From: a virus
Virus record (IMG/VR): IMGVR_UViG_3300027782_000068
Span: 1 to 64,000 of that record
Direction: 5' to 3' (one strand)
DNA: 64,000 nucleotides
A program made the translations under genes and the position numbers. Shown here one piece after another: positions 32,042 through 41,670 of this stretch (position 1 is its first letter; each line of letters begins with the position of its first letter). Under the pieces are notes generated by a model. It did not search any database. It saw only the letters and a program-made list of their open reading frames with translations, and had not been told where the DNA came from.

Positions 32042-32334
32042 ACATTATTGAAATATTAGACCAGCTTGATGATGATATCGGTCTTTTATTTAAGACCGAA
32101 CAATGGTTACATTCTGAAAAATCGCGTATGTCAGCTGAAGCTTCTGATATACTAAACAGATTAAAAGCAATTGACAATGCTATAAATTTAAAAAAGGTAT
32201 TAAATAATATAGACATCGGGGCTTTAAGGCATGCTTACGATGAAGGCTTTCATGGTAAAGAGAATCTTATGCTTGAACTGATAAAATCTTATCTGAATAA
32301 TTCTTCGGCGGAGGCTCAAGATGCAACGCGGTAA
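32038..32334 (+). CDS. Hypothetical small helical protein
   Basis: 98 residues, mostly helical and acidic (IIEILDQLDDDIGLLFKTEQ; YDEGFHGKENLMLELIKSYL). No family recognised. Its ATG overlaps the TGA of the DeoC-like gene (ATGA), and its last 14 bases overlap the start of purZ, so it is translated as part of this cassette. It may be an accessory subunit of a nucleotide enzyme; that is inference from position. Confidence 0.7.
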   Translation: MNIIEILDQLDDDIGLLFKTEQWLHSEKSRMSAEASDILNRLKAIDNAINLKKVLNNIDIGALRHAYDEGFHGKENLMLELIKSYLNNSSAEAQDATR

Positions 32335-33520
32335 GTTCAATGTGGTTACTGATGGTCAGTTCGGCAGCACTGGTAAAGGTCTGATAACTTCTTATCTCGC
32401 ACAAAAATACAGACCCGAATTTTTATCAAATACAAACATGGCTAATGCTGGTCATACAGCTGTTAACGTAGACGGTACTGCATATATTGCAAAAGCGATG
32501 CCATCGGCTGCGATCTTGAGGAAATGGCTACCAAATTACAATCCTTGGATAATCATGGGTTCTTCTTCTGCATTTACTTTACTACAGCTGATGAAAGAAG
32601 TAGAATTAACAGGAAGTATAGATAGGCTTATTATTCACCAAAGAGCTATGGTAATCACGGAAGAGCACAGAGCAAGGGAAAATGAAGGCAAAGACAGCAC
32701 TAAGCATCTAGCGAGCACAATGCAAGGTTGTGGTGCTGCCATAGCAGACAAGATACAAAGGCTGCCGGGGACGAAGCTAGCAGTGGATTATGAAGAGTTA
32801 AGCAGATTTGTATTTTGCAAAACGTGGACACGACCTTCTGCCATATTAGAGGACATGTCGCTTTTTGATCCATTTAATGTAATGTGTAAACACCATTGTG
32901 AAGCTCTTCACGAATATATTGACTGTGTGCTTAGAGCTACGTTCACATTTTTACATGAAGGCGCACAAGGATTCTCACTTGACATCAACCACGGTCATTC
33001 ATACCCCACTTGCACTAGCCGTGGCACTTCTGCAGTTCAAAACTTAGCCGATATGGGGATTTCTCCAAAGTACCTTGGTGATGTTTACCTTGTACTTCGG
33101 CCTTATCCAATCAGAGTCGGTAATGTGATTGAAGAAGGCGTTCAGAAGGGATATTCTGGCGGAGGGTATGACGATCAGGTCGAAATTGATTGGGAAGAAA
33201 TAGCTAGAAAATCAGAGATGCCATTAGAATATGCAACTATCTTAAGAGAAAAAGAGAAAACGACAGTTACAAAGAGGGTCAGAAGAGTATTTTCTTTTTC
33301 TAAAAGACAACTGCGTGAGGCTGTGATGGTTAATGGCGCTACCAAATTAGCTCTTAATTTTGCTAATTACATCGACTGGACTTGCTTTGCTTCATCATCA
33401 AGAGACAAACTTACCCCGAAGATCCTTGATTTCATAAAGATGCTTGAGGATGTTGCCGGAATACCTGTAACGCTTGTTGGAACTGGCCCACAATATGACC
33501 ACGTCATTGACCTATCGTAA
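32321..33520 (+). CDS. purZ: PurZ: (2-amino)adenylosuccinate synthetase for 2-aminoadenine (Z) synthesis
   Basis: 399 residues with the adenylosuccinate synthetase fold. In PurA the P-loop reads GDEGKGK with a catalytic Asp; here it is QFGSTGKGLI (13-22), with Ser16 in place of that Asp, the known mark of phage PurZ, which takes dGMP and aspartate to the Z precursor. Other PurZ-type motifs: NAGHT (42-46), EGAQGFSL (213-220), YPTCTSRGTSA (228-238), LADMGIS, RPYPIRVG and VRRVFSFS. All resemble vibriophage PurZ as I recall it. GGAGG precedes the ATG. Partners DatZ, MazZ and DpoZ are not in the window. It implies, but does not prove, Z-containing DNA. Confidence 0.85.
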   Translation: MQRGKFNVVTDGQFGSTGKGLITSYLAQKYRPEFLSNTNMANAGHTAVNVDGTAYIAKAMPSAAILRKWLPNYNPWIIMGSSSAFTLLQLMKEVELTGSIDRLIIHQRAMVITEEHRARENEGKDSTKHLASTMQGCGAAIADKIQRLPGTKLAVDYEELSRFVFCKTWTRPSAILEDMSLFDPFNVMCKHHCEALHEYIDCVLRATFTFLHEGAQGFSLDINHGHSYPTCTSRGTSAVQNLADMGISPKYLGDVYLVLRPYPIRVGNVIEEGVQKGYSGGGYDDQVEIDWEEIARKSEMPLEYATILREKEKTTVTKRVRRVFSFSKRQLREAVMVNGATKLALNFANYIDWTCFASSSRDKLTPKILDFIKMLEDVAGIPVTLVGTGPQYDHVIDLS

Positions 33521-34286
33521 TAATTTAGAAGTCTCGGCCTGCATCGACGAACATCATGATAACATCGATGAATCTATAGATCTTATCAGAGACAGCGGAT
33601 TCAAATCAGCATCTATACTTAATATAAATGGATTATCACTAACTTCTTTGCCGGACATTACCATAGAAAGAATTAAGAAAAAATTGGCAGATATGCCTAT
33701 CAATATCGTAAGGATAGAATTGGGACATGGAAAAACAATAGTACAAAAGGATATAGATAGAGAACTTTCGATCGCATCATATTTTAAAGCCAAAGCTATT
33801 CAGATCGGAATCGAAAAATCATCATTTATCGATATGACAAGTTTCAATGATTTCATTAGTAAACTATCGTCATTTGCTGTGTCGATGTCGCTTGTACCGG
33901 TGTTAGAAATGACTGATACGATGTTACTAGATAACACAGAAAGTCTTCAGAAGTTTTTATCGTCACACAAAAGGTTTAAATTATCATATGATCCTTGCCG
34001 TTTTATGGAGAAAAGCAATAAGAATCCTCACGATCGTTGGTTTGAGCCTCTTAAAACTTGTGTTTATAGCATAATTGCTAGGGATTTTAAAACTGGTTCC
34101 GGTTTTTATCCTGTCGGTCAAGGCGCTACAAATATTATTAAGGCTATAGATGAACATATTTTGAATGGTGGTAAATATGCTATATTTAGACCGTCGCTTG
34201 GAAGGCGTTTCGGCAGTACGATTGGAAAGAAAGAAACGTTTAAATTGGCTTTAGAAGTGTTTAATAATTTATTTAGGAGTATTTAG
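33495..34286 (+). CDS. Xylose isomerase-like TIM barrel protein
   Basis: 263 residues from the ATG at 33495, overlapping the end of purZ by 26 bases; an in-frame TTG at 33474 is an alternative. VSACIDEHHDN at the start, LSYDPCRFM, and ARDFKTGSGFYPVGQGATN match the AP-endonuclease-2/sugar isomerase superfamily (Glu, Asp and His metal ligands spread over the barrel; KDF.PG.G..P.G.G motif). Members are sugar isomerases, epimerases or endonuclease IV. Which of these applies cannot be told; its place after purZ points to nucleotide or sugar metabolism. Confidence 0.65.
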   Translation: MTTSLTYRNNLEVSACIDEHHDNIDESIDLIRDSGFKSASILNINGLSLTSLPDITIERIKKKLADMPINIVRIELGHGKTIVQKDIDRELSIASYFKAKAIQIGIEKSSFIDMTSFNDFISKLSSFAVSMSLVPVLEMTDTMLLDNTESLQKFLSSHKRFKLSYDPCRFMEKSNKNPHDRWFEPLKTCVYSIIARDFKTGSGFYPVGQGATNIIKAIDEHILNGGKYAIFRPSLGRRFGSTIGKKETFKLALEVFNNLFRSI

Positions 34287-34499
34287 ATGCTCAATGTCAA
34301 TGAAGCAATCCAGAAAATAAAGTCTATCGGCGCAAGCAACGTTAGAATAGTGCCTATGGCTGGACAACCGATTAATAATGGTGACCACCAGATCGAGATC
34401 AAAACCGGAGCCAGTTGGGAATCTATCGTTTCTGGCGTAAAAAAGAAAATGGCGGAAGACATAGTAAATCAAGCTATAAACAAGGTTATCCTTGGTTAA
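34287..34499 (+). CDS. Hypothetical small protein
   Basis: 70 residues, alpha/beta, with no recognised family (NEAIQKIKSIGASNVRIVPM; AEDIVNQAINKVIL). The start directly follows the stop of the barrel gene, with TTAGGAG about nine bases before. The stop shares a base with the start of the next gene (TAATG), so three genes are coupled. Confidence 0.7.
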   Translation: MLNVNEAIQKIKSIGASNVRIVPMAGQPINNGDHQIEIKTGASWESIVSGVKKKMAEDIVNQAINKVILG

Positions 34500-34942
34500 T
34501 GATCAAGAAAAAAATCAAATCTGTAATCGAATTATCTAAATATAAAATAGGAAATAAATTATATTTTATAGATTTATACACTAATTCCGATAAGGATCTA
34601 GTACCAAGCGAACTAAATTGGATGTTAGCTTGCCATCCAAAGATATTCTTCGTTAAAAAGATATATAAATACAATACAAAATCAAAATATATATGTCCTA
34701 GACTACCTAGCGCGGTTTTCAGCATATTATCATCACTTCTTGTCGGCCAATTCAATATAATATGTTTCGAAGTGTCGGCTATCAAACGCTGCGCTAATAC
34801 CGGCGAATTCTATTATTTCGATGGTAGCGGAGATTGGCACCCAGAATCAATACTATTCACAACAGAGCGTAAAGCACTCAACGAGAAAAAACGGATATTA
34901 TCGTTGGTTGATGATTGGGCATCGTACAATCGTGGCGATTAA
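34499..34942 (+). CDS. Hypothetical protein
   Basis: 147 residues from the ATG at 34499, which overlaps the preceding stop; the longer frame from 34415 would run through the upstream gene. Strongly basic N-terminus (MIKKKIKSVIELSKYKIGNK), many aromatic residues, and C-terminal WASYNRGD. No family recognised. Gene order suggests it belongs with the nucleotide cassette or with the peptidase that follows. Confidence 0.65.
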   Translation: MIKKKIKSVIELSKYKIGNKLYFIDLYTNSDKDLVPSELNWMLACHPKIFFVKKIYKYNTKSKYICPRLPSAVFSILSSLLVGQFNIICFEVSAIKRCANTGEFYYFDGSGDWHPESILFTTERKALNEKKRILSLVDDWASYNRGD

Positions 34943-34951
34943 ATATATTAT

Positions 34952-35479
34952 ATGAAGACTACGAAGGTTAATATATCATTGCCAAGGGTTGCTCAAAAGC
35001 ACGACTATGACTGCGGGGCGGCAGCTCTGAAGTCGATCTATGAATACGAACATCCCGAAGATAAAAACGACTTATCAAAATACACCAGGTTATTGGGTAG
35101 TACCAAAGGCAAAGGCACAAGCACACAAGAATTAGTTAGTGCTTGTAAATTACTAGGTCTTAATTTTCAAGAATACCACGGCATGTCTCTTTCTAGACTT
35201 CAAAAGGAAATTAAAATCGGAAATCCGATACTTTGCCTGATAAGATCAAATGATCATGGTCACTTTGTAGTGGCTATGGGGTGCGACGAAGATAATATCT
35301 TTTTTGAAGACCCATTCAAAAAGAAAAAAAATAATGGTTATTTGCCGAAAAAAGAATTTTTCAAAAGATGGACAGATGGCGATAATCATAGCGATTTAAA
35401 ACGATTTGGATTGATTTTTAAAGTAACGCGTCCGAAATCGGATAAGAAAATTACAGCCTATAAGATTCTAGGAAATTAA
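34952..35479 (+). CDS. Peptidase C39-like cysteine protease
   Basis: 175 residues. The catalytic triad is visible: C21 in HDYDCGAAAL (17-26), H104 in DHGHFVVAMG and D120 in EDP. This is the papain-like C39 fold that in bacteriocin exporters cuts after a double-glycine leader. No ABC transporter domain is attached and no double-glycine peptide was seen nearby. It lies one base before the 1,982-residue virion protein gene, so it may process a structural protein or attack a host target. The fold call is strong; the substrate is unknown. Confidence 0.8.
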   Translation: MKTTKVNISLPRVAQKHDYDCGAAALKSIYEYEHPEDKNDLSKYTRLLGSTKGKGTSTQELVSACKLLGLNFQEYHGMSLSRLQKEIKIGNPILCLIRSNDHGHFVVAMGCDEDNIFFEDPFKKKKNNGYLPKKEFFKRWTDGDNHSDLKRFGLIFKVTRPKSDKKITAYKILGN

Positions 35480-35480
35480 T

Positions 35481-38400
35481 ATGGCAGATCAATCAGATAT
35501 ATCGAGATCCAATTATGTCGAATTAATCTCTGTAGATGTCGATTCATTACTAATGGTTTGTAATGATAAGTATAAAACTGTTGAAAGCAGTTTACCTAGG
35601 ATTCTAAATGGTATCGATTATCAAGCCTGCGACACGCCCGCTGCTACAGCACCGCCCACCAACAAGTTTATAACTAATGTAGAGAAAATCCCAGGTTCTT
35701 TAAGGGAATTAATAAGACGACCGAATGTGATTTTGGCATCGTTTAATGCAGTGAGTTTCTTAGGGCAGGATATTAATTTAGACACAACAGCAAGTATACC
35801 AACTAACACATCGACTATCCCGAACCTACCTACAATAAATTTTCAAAAATTCGGTACGTCGGTTTCTTGTAGAAAGAATAGTGATAAGTGTTCTATCGAC
35901 TTACATTTCATAGATGCATCTAGTTTAAACACAGGAGTCGCTCCAGGAAGGGCTTTGCTACAAACCAACAAAGCTTTACTTAGTGGTGGGTACGATTATA
36001 GGTTAGCAATATCGAAAGTCAGGGGTACGCCCGAATATATTGGGTTCTTTGCTGGTAAACAATATTATAAGCTTTCACTGAATACTTTAAAGGGATTTTG
36101 GGATAATTCTTGCGAAAACGATAGGATAATGGTTGATAAATATGCGGCCATGATTTCAGAGCCTGTCAATTCTTCGACTGTTAACATTATCGGTGTTTCG
36201 ACTGCGAATGCGTTTACTTATGGGTTTAATAATCAATCATATGGCAGTCTTAGCAATATAGCAGTTTCATCTATAGTTAGATCTGTCGGGTTTAGGATGG
36301 AATTAGCTCTAACAAGCTCCGGCAAGGCTTTAGATGGAAGTTGGCGGTTTGATTTAGTACCAGCTAGTGGTCTAATGCTTAACCAGATGTTTCGAACTAG
36401 TGGTCATACTGGTCCTTTAAATTATCAGATATTAATCGATTCGACCAAGAATTTATCAGGTATGGCTGATAATGATTTTTCTTTAAACGGCGCTGACCTC
36501 AAGAAAGTAGAACCAGCTGATTATCTTAGATTTAGATCTTTAGCGACGAAGATTTTTTGCATTTATGTCGACCATCGTTCTACCGGATTGTCGTTAGACG
36601 ATGATTTTAATTATGTCGACTCTGCTGTGGGTGGCTCTGATCAATTCGAAGCATTTCGGCAAGCCATACAATGTGGGCATAAATTTTTGTTTATATTAAA
36701 TGATGAGACAATTAGCGCGTCTCAAGACTATTATAATTTCGTGGCATCGGTTGGTATCGCTAGTGCAGCGGTTGTGCTTATAGATAGCCAAACCGCAACC
36801 GGCGGTGAATATTTTGACCAAATATCTAGTTCTATTAATACTTTATGTGGTTATGTGGGCGCTAATACGACACCAGGCGTATCTGCCTTTGGTTCAGTTA
36901 AAGAATTATGGCAAGGTGGGTCTCTGTTTAAAGGTTCGAATTTAAAATCGCTGACCCATTTTAAGATAAACAGCAGTTACACATTACCAGACACATCCTC
37001 ACGTGCACCAGAGATTTTAGCAAACAATGAATCTCTGATAAGTTATGATTCAGTGTTTGATAGAGTTTTTTATATAGAGCGGTCTGATGACGCTTCTTAT
37101 AGGCTTTTTGCTATGAATATGAAAACGCGAGAGCGTTCTGCAATTGCTTTTTTACCTTTTTTATTTGATAATGTCATAGGATTCGACAATAATGCTCCTT
37201 CTGCTCAGGCGTATGATCCTGGGATGAGGTTATTGTTTATAGGCACGGGTTCTGGACATCTTTATTCTGTGGATGTGATTACAGGAAAATCATCAGAAAT
37301 AGAAGTTAATAGTATAGATATAGTACCTAGGACAGAACGGAGATATCCTTCTATTACTGGTATTGGTATAGGATATGTGCCGTCTTATGATTATAATGGC
37401 GTTACGGAATTTGCCGGCCATCGCGCTCTATTCGTAGGGTTTAATGCGTCAGGCTCCCAAGACATTAAACGCTATAGTATCCTAAGATCTTATGTTTATG
37501 ATGTGTCGATCTTCAATAAAACAGGCATTGTGACTAAAATTACTCCTATAGTCAGTCTTGATTTACCTATGGCTGGGATGGCAAATCTGCGTAGCTTTAG
37601 CTTTATGTGTGCGCCGATATTTAACTATCTTATAAAGAACTTGCCTGCTACCCCAATTTCAGAATTTGTCGCTAACCAAAAATTGCCAGGGCTTTTGTTG
37701 TGCTACGATATTTTAGACACTAATCAGAATTTAATTACGCCAGAGTCAGGCCGATGTATCTCTATAAACCCTTTGATTCTAAATAAAGTGTTTGCGAGTC
37801 AGGCAGGGATACAATATAATATGCTAGATACTTTTATTATACCAGCATATTATCCTGTCACCAATCGTGCAGACTGGGTAGCGATAGATGATTTTGGCGG
37901 TTCTGTTATTTGGGCATCGCTTGACACTTCGCCAACCAAAATAATGCTTGATTATTATTATGTGCCCGTACCATCCGCTGGTGTCGATAATAAAGGTATC
38001 GAGTTTTTTCCTTCTATAGCTGTTTTATTAAATAGTTATGAGGTAAGCGGTAATGTGAGCAGTATTTTCTTTAGGGACTCTTTAGAATGTTCAGTCGGTG
38101 TCAAGGGTGTTGAGAGGCATGATTTTGGGCCAAAAAATATGAATTGTTGGGATCTTAATAACAGTTCTGTTGCTACTGTTTCTGATTCTTTTGTTGGTAA
38201 TGAATTGGTTCTTAGATATGGCGAATCTGTCAGCAAGAACTATAATCTTGAAGCAGGAAAATATTTTTTAACCATAACCACATCTGATTATCGCACAGGT
38301 GCTGACGATGCTGGGCAAAATCTTACTGGTTTGGTCGACATTATTACTTCTGGTGGTAGTAGGTTTCATTATTTGCCGGCGCGACTCGACTCGACACCAT

Positions 38401-41400
38401 TAGAAAAACTAAAAGTGCAATCGGTCCCATTCCAAGGCGTTAATCCGACAGCAATTACCACTGCAGGGTCATTGACCTACTTGTTTGACATGCCAGCAGC
38501 ATTTAATATTACGCTTAAGAATAATTTAAAACCTGGGGCGATTACTTCTGAATTTGATGGCTCTAAATTTATACCTAAGGGTGTTGGCGTTTATGGCATT
38601 AAGTTATGTAAGCTGTTGGATCAGACCGTGATTCTAGACGGTATTAAAGATGTAAAATTAAACATTTCTGTCACCGGTATCCCGCGCCAAGAAGTGAATA
38701 TTTTTTCAGCTTTTGTTAAAGTAACTTATAGAGATTACGGCAGGCCTAATGTTAAGAAGATGGCTTATCGTCAAGTTATTACTGATGGGAGGTCATCGCC
38801 CTATGCTGGAAGTAATGTTCCAATTGACTGCGATTATAGTGATACATGCAATTATTGGAAGCAGAACGGTAATGGCGGCACTCCTTCTCAATATGTGCTA
38901 AACCAAATAAGGCAAAGTGATTCGCAGATGGAAGCTATCACCAATTTCAAAGTAACCGACGTTACATTATATAACAATTGTATTTGGTGTATACCTGCAG
39001 GTTCTAGCAGATATGACCAAGCTACAGGGAAATACGTTCCAACGGACATCGCAGATACCTATTCGATTTTCTTTGGTGATTTTAAAACAGACATGATTGT
39101 AGAATCGATAGAATATTTCTTTTTAATGAACAAGATAATTGATCGTAACAACACACCACCAAGTTGTGTTGATAATAAATCAAATTGCAAACCAGATCCT
39201 GCTACTGATATCGTTGTTCATCTTGACTATACCAATTGTAATAAAGATACAAAGAGATTAACTCGAACCATTAATATAGGTTCTATATTAGAAGTACCGC
39301 AAGATCTTAGTAGAATATTTCCTAGCAGTAGATGGGACTATATTAGGCCACCAAGCGCAAACGGCACTGCTTTGGGGCCGCCAATCGGTAATGCGATAAA
39401 CGGGCAAGTAGGCGTATGGCTATCCTTCAAGGAAATATTAGATAATACGTCGGGAACAGGTGCTGATCAATGCTCCGCGCCGATTTCTAGCCAATTAATA
39501 TATAATGGTACATCGTTAACTTCTGATCGTCCTTCTGGCTGCGATATCCCTAACCCAAAAATAGGAGCTATTAGTCTTTTTGCTAAGAAGGTAAAACCAA
39601 ATTTTGTTATAGCTGACATATCAGAGACTTCAATTACTAATGAAGTGCAGTATATAACTGTCCCGCTGGCGGATGGTGGTACTTATAAACTTACGTTTGC
39701 GAAAAGCGGCGTGACGCAGACTGTGACTGTTCCTTATAATGCAACTGCTGCAGCCTTAAAAACTATATTAGAATCTAATACGCTTATCGGACCAAACAAT
39801 GTTCTGGTAACAGCAGTCGAAACTAGAAGTTTTAGAATCGAGTTCGTCGGGTCATTGAAGGGTATGGCTATTCCTATCATGAAATCGGTTAGCAAAGGGC
39901 TTATTGGAACTTACTTTGCTTTTACAAATCGTTCTGTGGTCGGTACAAAGAATGAAAGACAAACTATAAGCAATGTTTCTGCTTCTAATAGAGCTTTTAC
40001 GATTTTTTTTGATGGCGAGCAAACAGTTACTATTCCTTATGATGCTAGTCTTAATACTGTTAGAGCTGCCTTATTTGCCTTACCGTCCATAGGTATTGGA
40101 AATGTAACTGTTTCGGGCCAGACTACGAATTATGATGGACCATATACTGGACCTTGGCACATAGATTTCGTTGGTTCTATGGCTGGAAAAAATGTATCAA
40201 GGCTATCGACTTCCAATAAGGATTATGTGGTTTATGTCGATTGGATCGGCGGAATCGGCGTTAACGAAGTACAAAAATTTAGTTATAAAGCGAACTCAGG
40301 CAGGTATACTCTTTCATTATACAGCCCAGCCGGTGCTTTTTGTACTACAGCACCTATCGAAGCAGCAGCTACGAATAGTGACATAGTGAAAAGTATTATT
40401 GATAATTGTGATTTTTATGCTGCTGAAGATATAGGATTAACATTAGTCCAAAACGGCAATGTTTATGATTGGACTTTGGAATATAAGGGTAAAATGACAG
40501 CTCAGCCTATAAAGCAGTTGGGCATACAGTCGGTCGATCTAGTTGGCGATGAAGTCACGGTAGTTAGAATTCAAATAGGTGGAGGTAAGCCGCAAAAGAT
40601 TAGATGGTCGTATAGTAATGCTACTGCAGGGTTTTATATATTAAAATTCGAATCTGTCGATAAAACCATTTACTTTTCAGATAGGATATATTATAACGCT
40701 TCAGCCGCAGATATACAGAGCGTCCTCGAAAGCATGACTTTATTTGCGCCCAATGATGTTGTAGTTGTTCAGAATGATATGGGTGTTGTGGGGTCGTATG
40801 AATACGTGCTTACTATTAAAAAGAGGATTAGTGCTCTTTTAGTAACAGCTATTTTTGAGACAACATTATTTGGTAGTCCAATTTCATATTATATCGTACC
40901 AGACGGGCCTTATCCATATCCATTACCATATTGTCCGACTCTGACACCCAAAATACATGGTGTAGATGGATTAGTCTGTGTACCATTTCCTCCAGAGGAA
41001 GGCGACCCGTTTGCTGGTGAGTTATGTTGCACCCCAGAGACTATCTCTATTGCTGCGAATAAATCGACATTTTTTAAGATCGAACGCGATTTATTTAGTC
41101 CAAGTTTTCAGATTAACGGCAAGTTGGCTACCGTCGGATCTTTGATGGCCGCCAGAAATTTCAAGAAAAGCATTTATAAACCATATTATTTGGTTTCAAA
41201 CACCTGCGTAGATCTCGTTGAGGCTAATTATACCGATGAAATCAAGAGTCGCACTATTATAGTAATTATTAATAAAAAGGTAGATCTCGAAGTTCCTAAA
41301 ATAAGGATAATAAACCGCATCAAGAGTAATTATCCTAAACTTGATTATTGTAGAGCTTTGTCCTTTGAAAAGAATAAAGGCGGACAGGATTTTCCAGATA

Positions 41401-41429
41401 TATTGCCAGATAAAAACTACAATATATAA
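35481..41429 (+). CDS. Very large virion/tail-associated protein with four tandem EVQ-type domains
   Basis: 1,982 residues, no signal peptide. Residues 1-60 resemble the start of a structural protein, and 500-700 contain strand-turn repeats like a beta-propeller (LLFIGTGSGHLYSVDVITGK). From about 1383 there are four tandem domains of roughly 100 residues starting near 1383, 1488, 1592 and 1690, each built as NEVQxITV, then YxLTF, then IPYxAT, then ALESxxxIGxxNVxV, then FVGSxxG. This domain is common in phage and bacterial surface proteins of unknown fold. The C-terminus is Cys-rich (ELCCTPET). Likely a fibre or baseplate appendage. Preceded by a C39-like peptidase, which might process it. Confidence 0.75.
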   Translation: MADQSDISRSNYVELISVDVDSLLMVCNDKYKTVESSLPRILNGIDYQACDTPAATAPPTNKFITNVEKIPGSLRELIRRPNVILASFNAVSFLGQDINLDTTASIPTNTSTIPNLPTINFQKFGTSVSCRKNSDKCSIDLHFIDASSLNTGVAPGRALLQTNKALLSGGYDYRLAISKVRGTPEYIGFFAGKQYYKLSLNTLKGFWDNSCENDRIMVDKYAAMISEPVNSSTVNIIGVSTANAFTYGFNNQSYGSLSNIAVSSIVRSVGFRMELALTSSGKALDGSWRFDLVPASGLMLNQMFRTSGHTGPLNYQILIDSTKNLSGMADNDFSLNGADLKKVEPADYLRFRSLATKIFCIYVDHRSTGLSLDDDFNYVDSAVGGSDQFEAFRQAIQCGHKFLFILNDETISASQDYYNFVASVGIASAAVVLIDSQTATGGEYFDQISSSINTLCGYVGANTTPGVSAFGSVKELWQGGSLFKGSNLKSLTHFKINSSYTLPDTSSRAPEILANNESLISYDSVFDRVFYIERSDDASYRLFAMNMKTRERSAIAFLPFLFDNVIGFDNNAPSAQAYDPGMRLLFIGTGSGHLYSVDVITGKSSEIEVNSIDIVPRTERRYPSITGIGIGYVPSYDYNGVTEFAGHRALFVGFNASGSQDIKRYSILRSYVYDVSIFNKTGIVTKITPIVSLDLPMAGMANLRSFSFMCAPIFNYLIKNLPATPISEFVANQKLPGLLLCYDILDTNQNLITPESGRCISINPLILNKVFASQAGIQYNMLDTFIIPAYYPVTNRADWVAIDDFGGSVIWASLDTSPTKIMLDYYYVPVPSAGVDNKGIEFFPSIAVLLNSYEVSGNVSSIFFRDSLECSVGVKGVERHDFGPKNMNCWDLNNSSVATVSDSFVGNELVLRYGESVSKNYNLEAGKYFLTITTSDYRTGADDAGQNLTGLVDIITSGGSRFHYLPARLDSTPLEKLKVQSVPFQGVNPTAITTAGSLTYLFDMPAAFNITLKNNLKPGAITSEFDGSKFIPKGVGVYGIKLCKLLDQTVILDGIKDVKLNISVTGIPRQEVNIFSAFVKVTYRDYGRPNVKKMAYRQVITDGRSSPYAGSNVPIDCDYSDTCNYWKQNGNGGTPSQYVLNQIRQSDSQMEAITNFKVTDVTLYNNCIWCIPAGSSRYDQATGKYVPTDIADTYSIFFGDFKTDMIVESIEYFFLMNKIIDRNNTPPSCVDNKSNCKPDPATDIVVHLDYTNCNKDTKRLTRTINIGSILEVPQDLSRIFPSSRWDYIRPPSANGTALGPPIGNAINGQVGVWLSFKEILDNTSGTGADQCSAPISSQLIYNGTSLTSDRPSGCDIPNPKIGAISLFAKKVKPNFVIADISETSITNEVQYITVPLADGGTYKLTFAKSGVTQTVTVPYNATAAALKTILESNTLIGPNNVLVTAVETRSFRIEFVGSLKGMAIPIMKSVSKGLIGTYFAFTNRSVVGTKNERQTISNVSASNRAFTIFFDGEQTVTIPYDASLNTVRAALFALPSIGIGNVTVSGQTTNYDGPYTGPWHIDFVGSMAGKNVSRLSTSNKDYVVYVDWIGGIGVNEVQKFSYKANSGRYTLSLYSPAGAFCTTAPIEAAATNSDIVKSIIDNCDFYAAEDIGLTLVQNGNVYDWTLEYKGKMTAQPIKQLGIQSVDLVGDEVTVVRIQIGGGKPQKIRWSYSNATAGFYILKFESVDKTIYFSDRIYYNASAADIQSVLESMTLFAPNDVVVVQNDMGVVGSYEYVLTIKKRISALLVTAIFETTLFGSPISYYIVPDGPYPYPLPYCPTLTPKIHGVDGLVCVPFPPEEGDPFAGELCCTPETISIAANKSTFFKIERDLFSPSFQINGKLATVGSLMAARNFKKSIYKPYYLVSNTCVDLVEANYTDEIKSRTIIVIINKKVDLEVPKIRIINRIKSNYPKLDYCRALSFEKNKGGQDFPDILPDKNYNI

Positions 41430-41445
41430 AATGGAGGACAGTGAT

Positions 41446-41670
41446 ATGTCTTTTGAAAGCATTAAGATTTACCGCGATTATCAGATCGTAAATGGTTTTG
41501 TCCAAGTACCACCTAACCTTGAAAAAGATCGTACCACTTTTACCACCAGCCAGGTGTTATCTGATATTTCAGGATCTGAAATATATGAATTAAATTCGGT
41601 CGGTTCTGGCGCCACAACCGGCTCTGGCTTTGGCCGCCCAAGTACTATTAGATTCGAAGTAACCTTTTAG
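41446..41670 (+). CDS. Hypothetical small protein
   Basis: 74 residues from the ATG at 41446, which has GGAGGA eight bases upstream; an ATG at 41431 overlaps that site. The C-terminal half is Gly/Ser/Thr-rich (SGSEIYELNSVGSGATTGSG). No family recognised. It closes the transcript of the large virion protein and may be a virion component. Its last four bases overlap the end of the minus-strand nuclease gene. Confidence 0.65.
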   Translation: MSFESIKIYRDYQIVNGFVQVPPNLEKDRTTFTTSQVLSDISGSEIYELNSVGSGATTGSGFGRPSTIRFEVTF

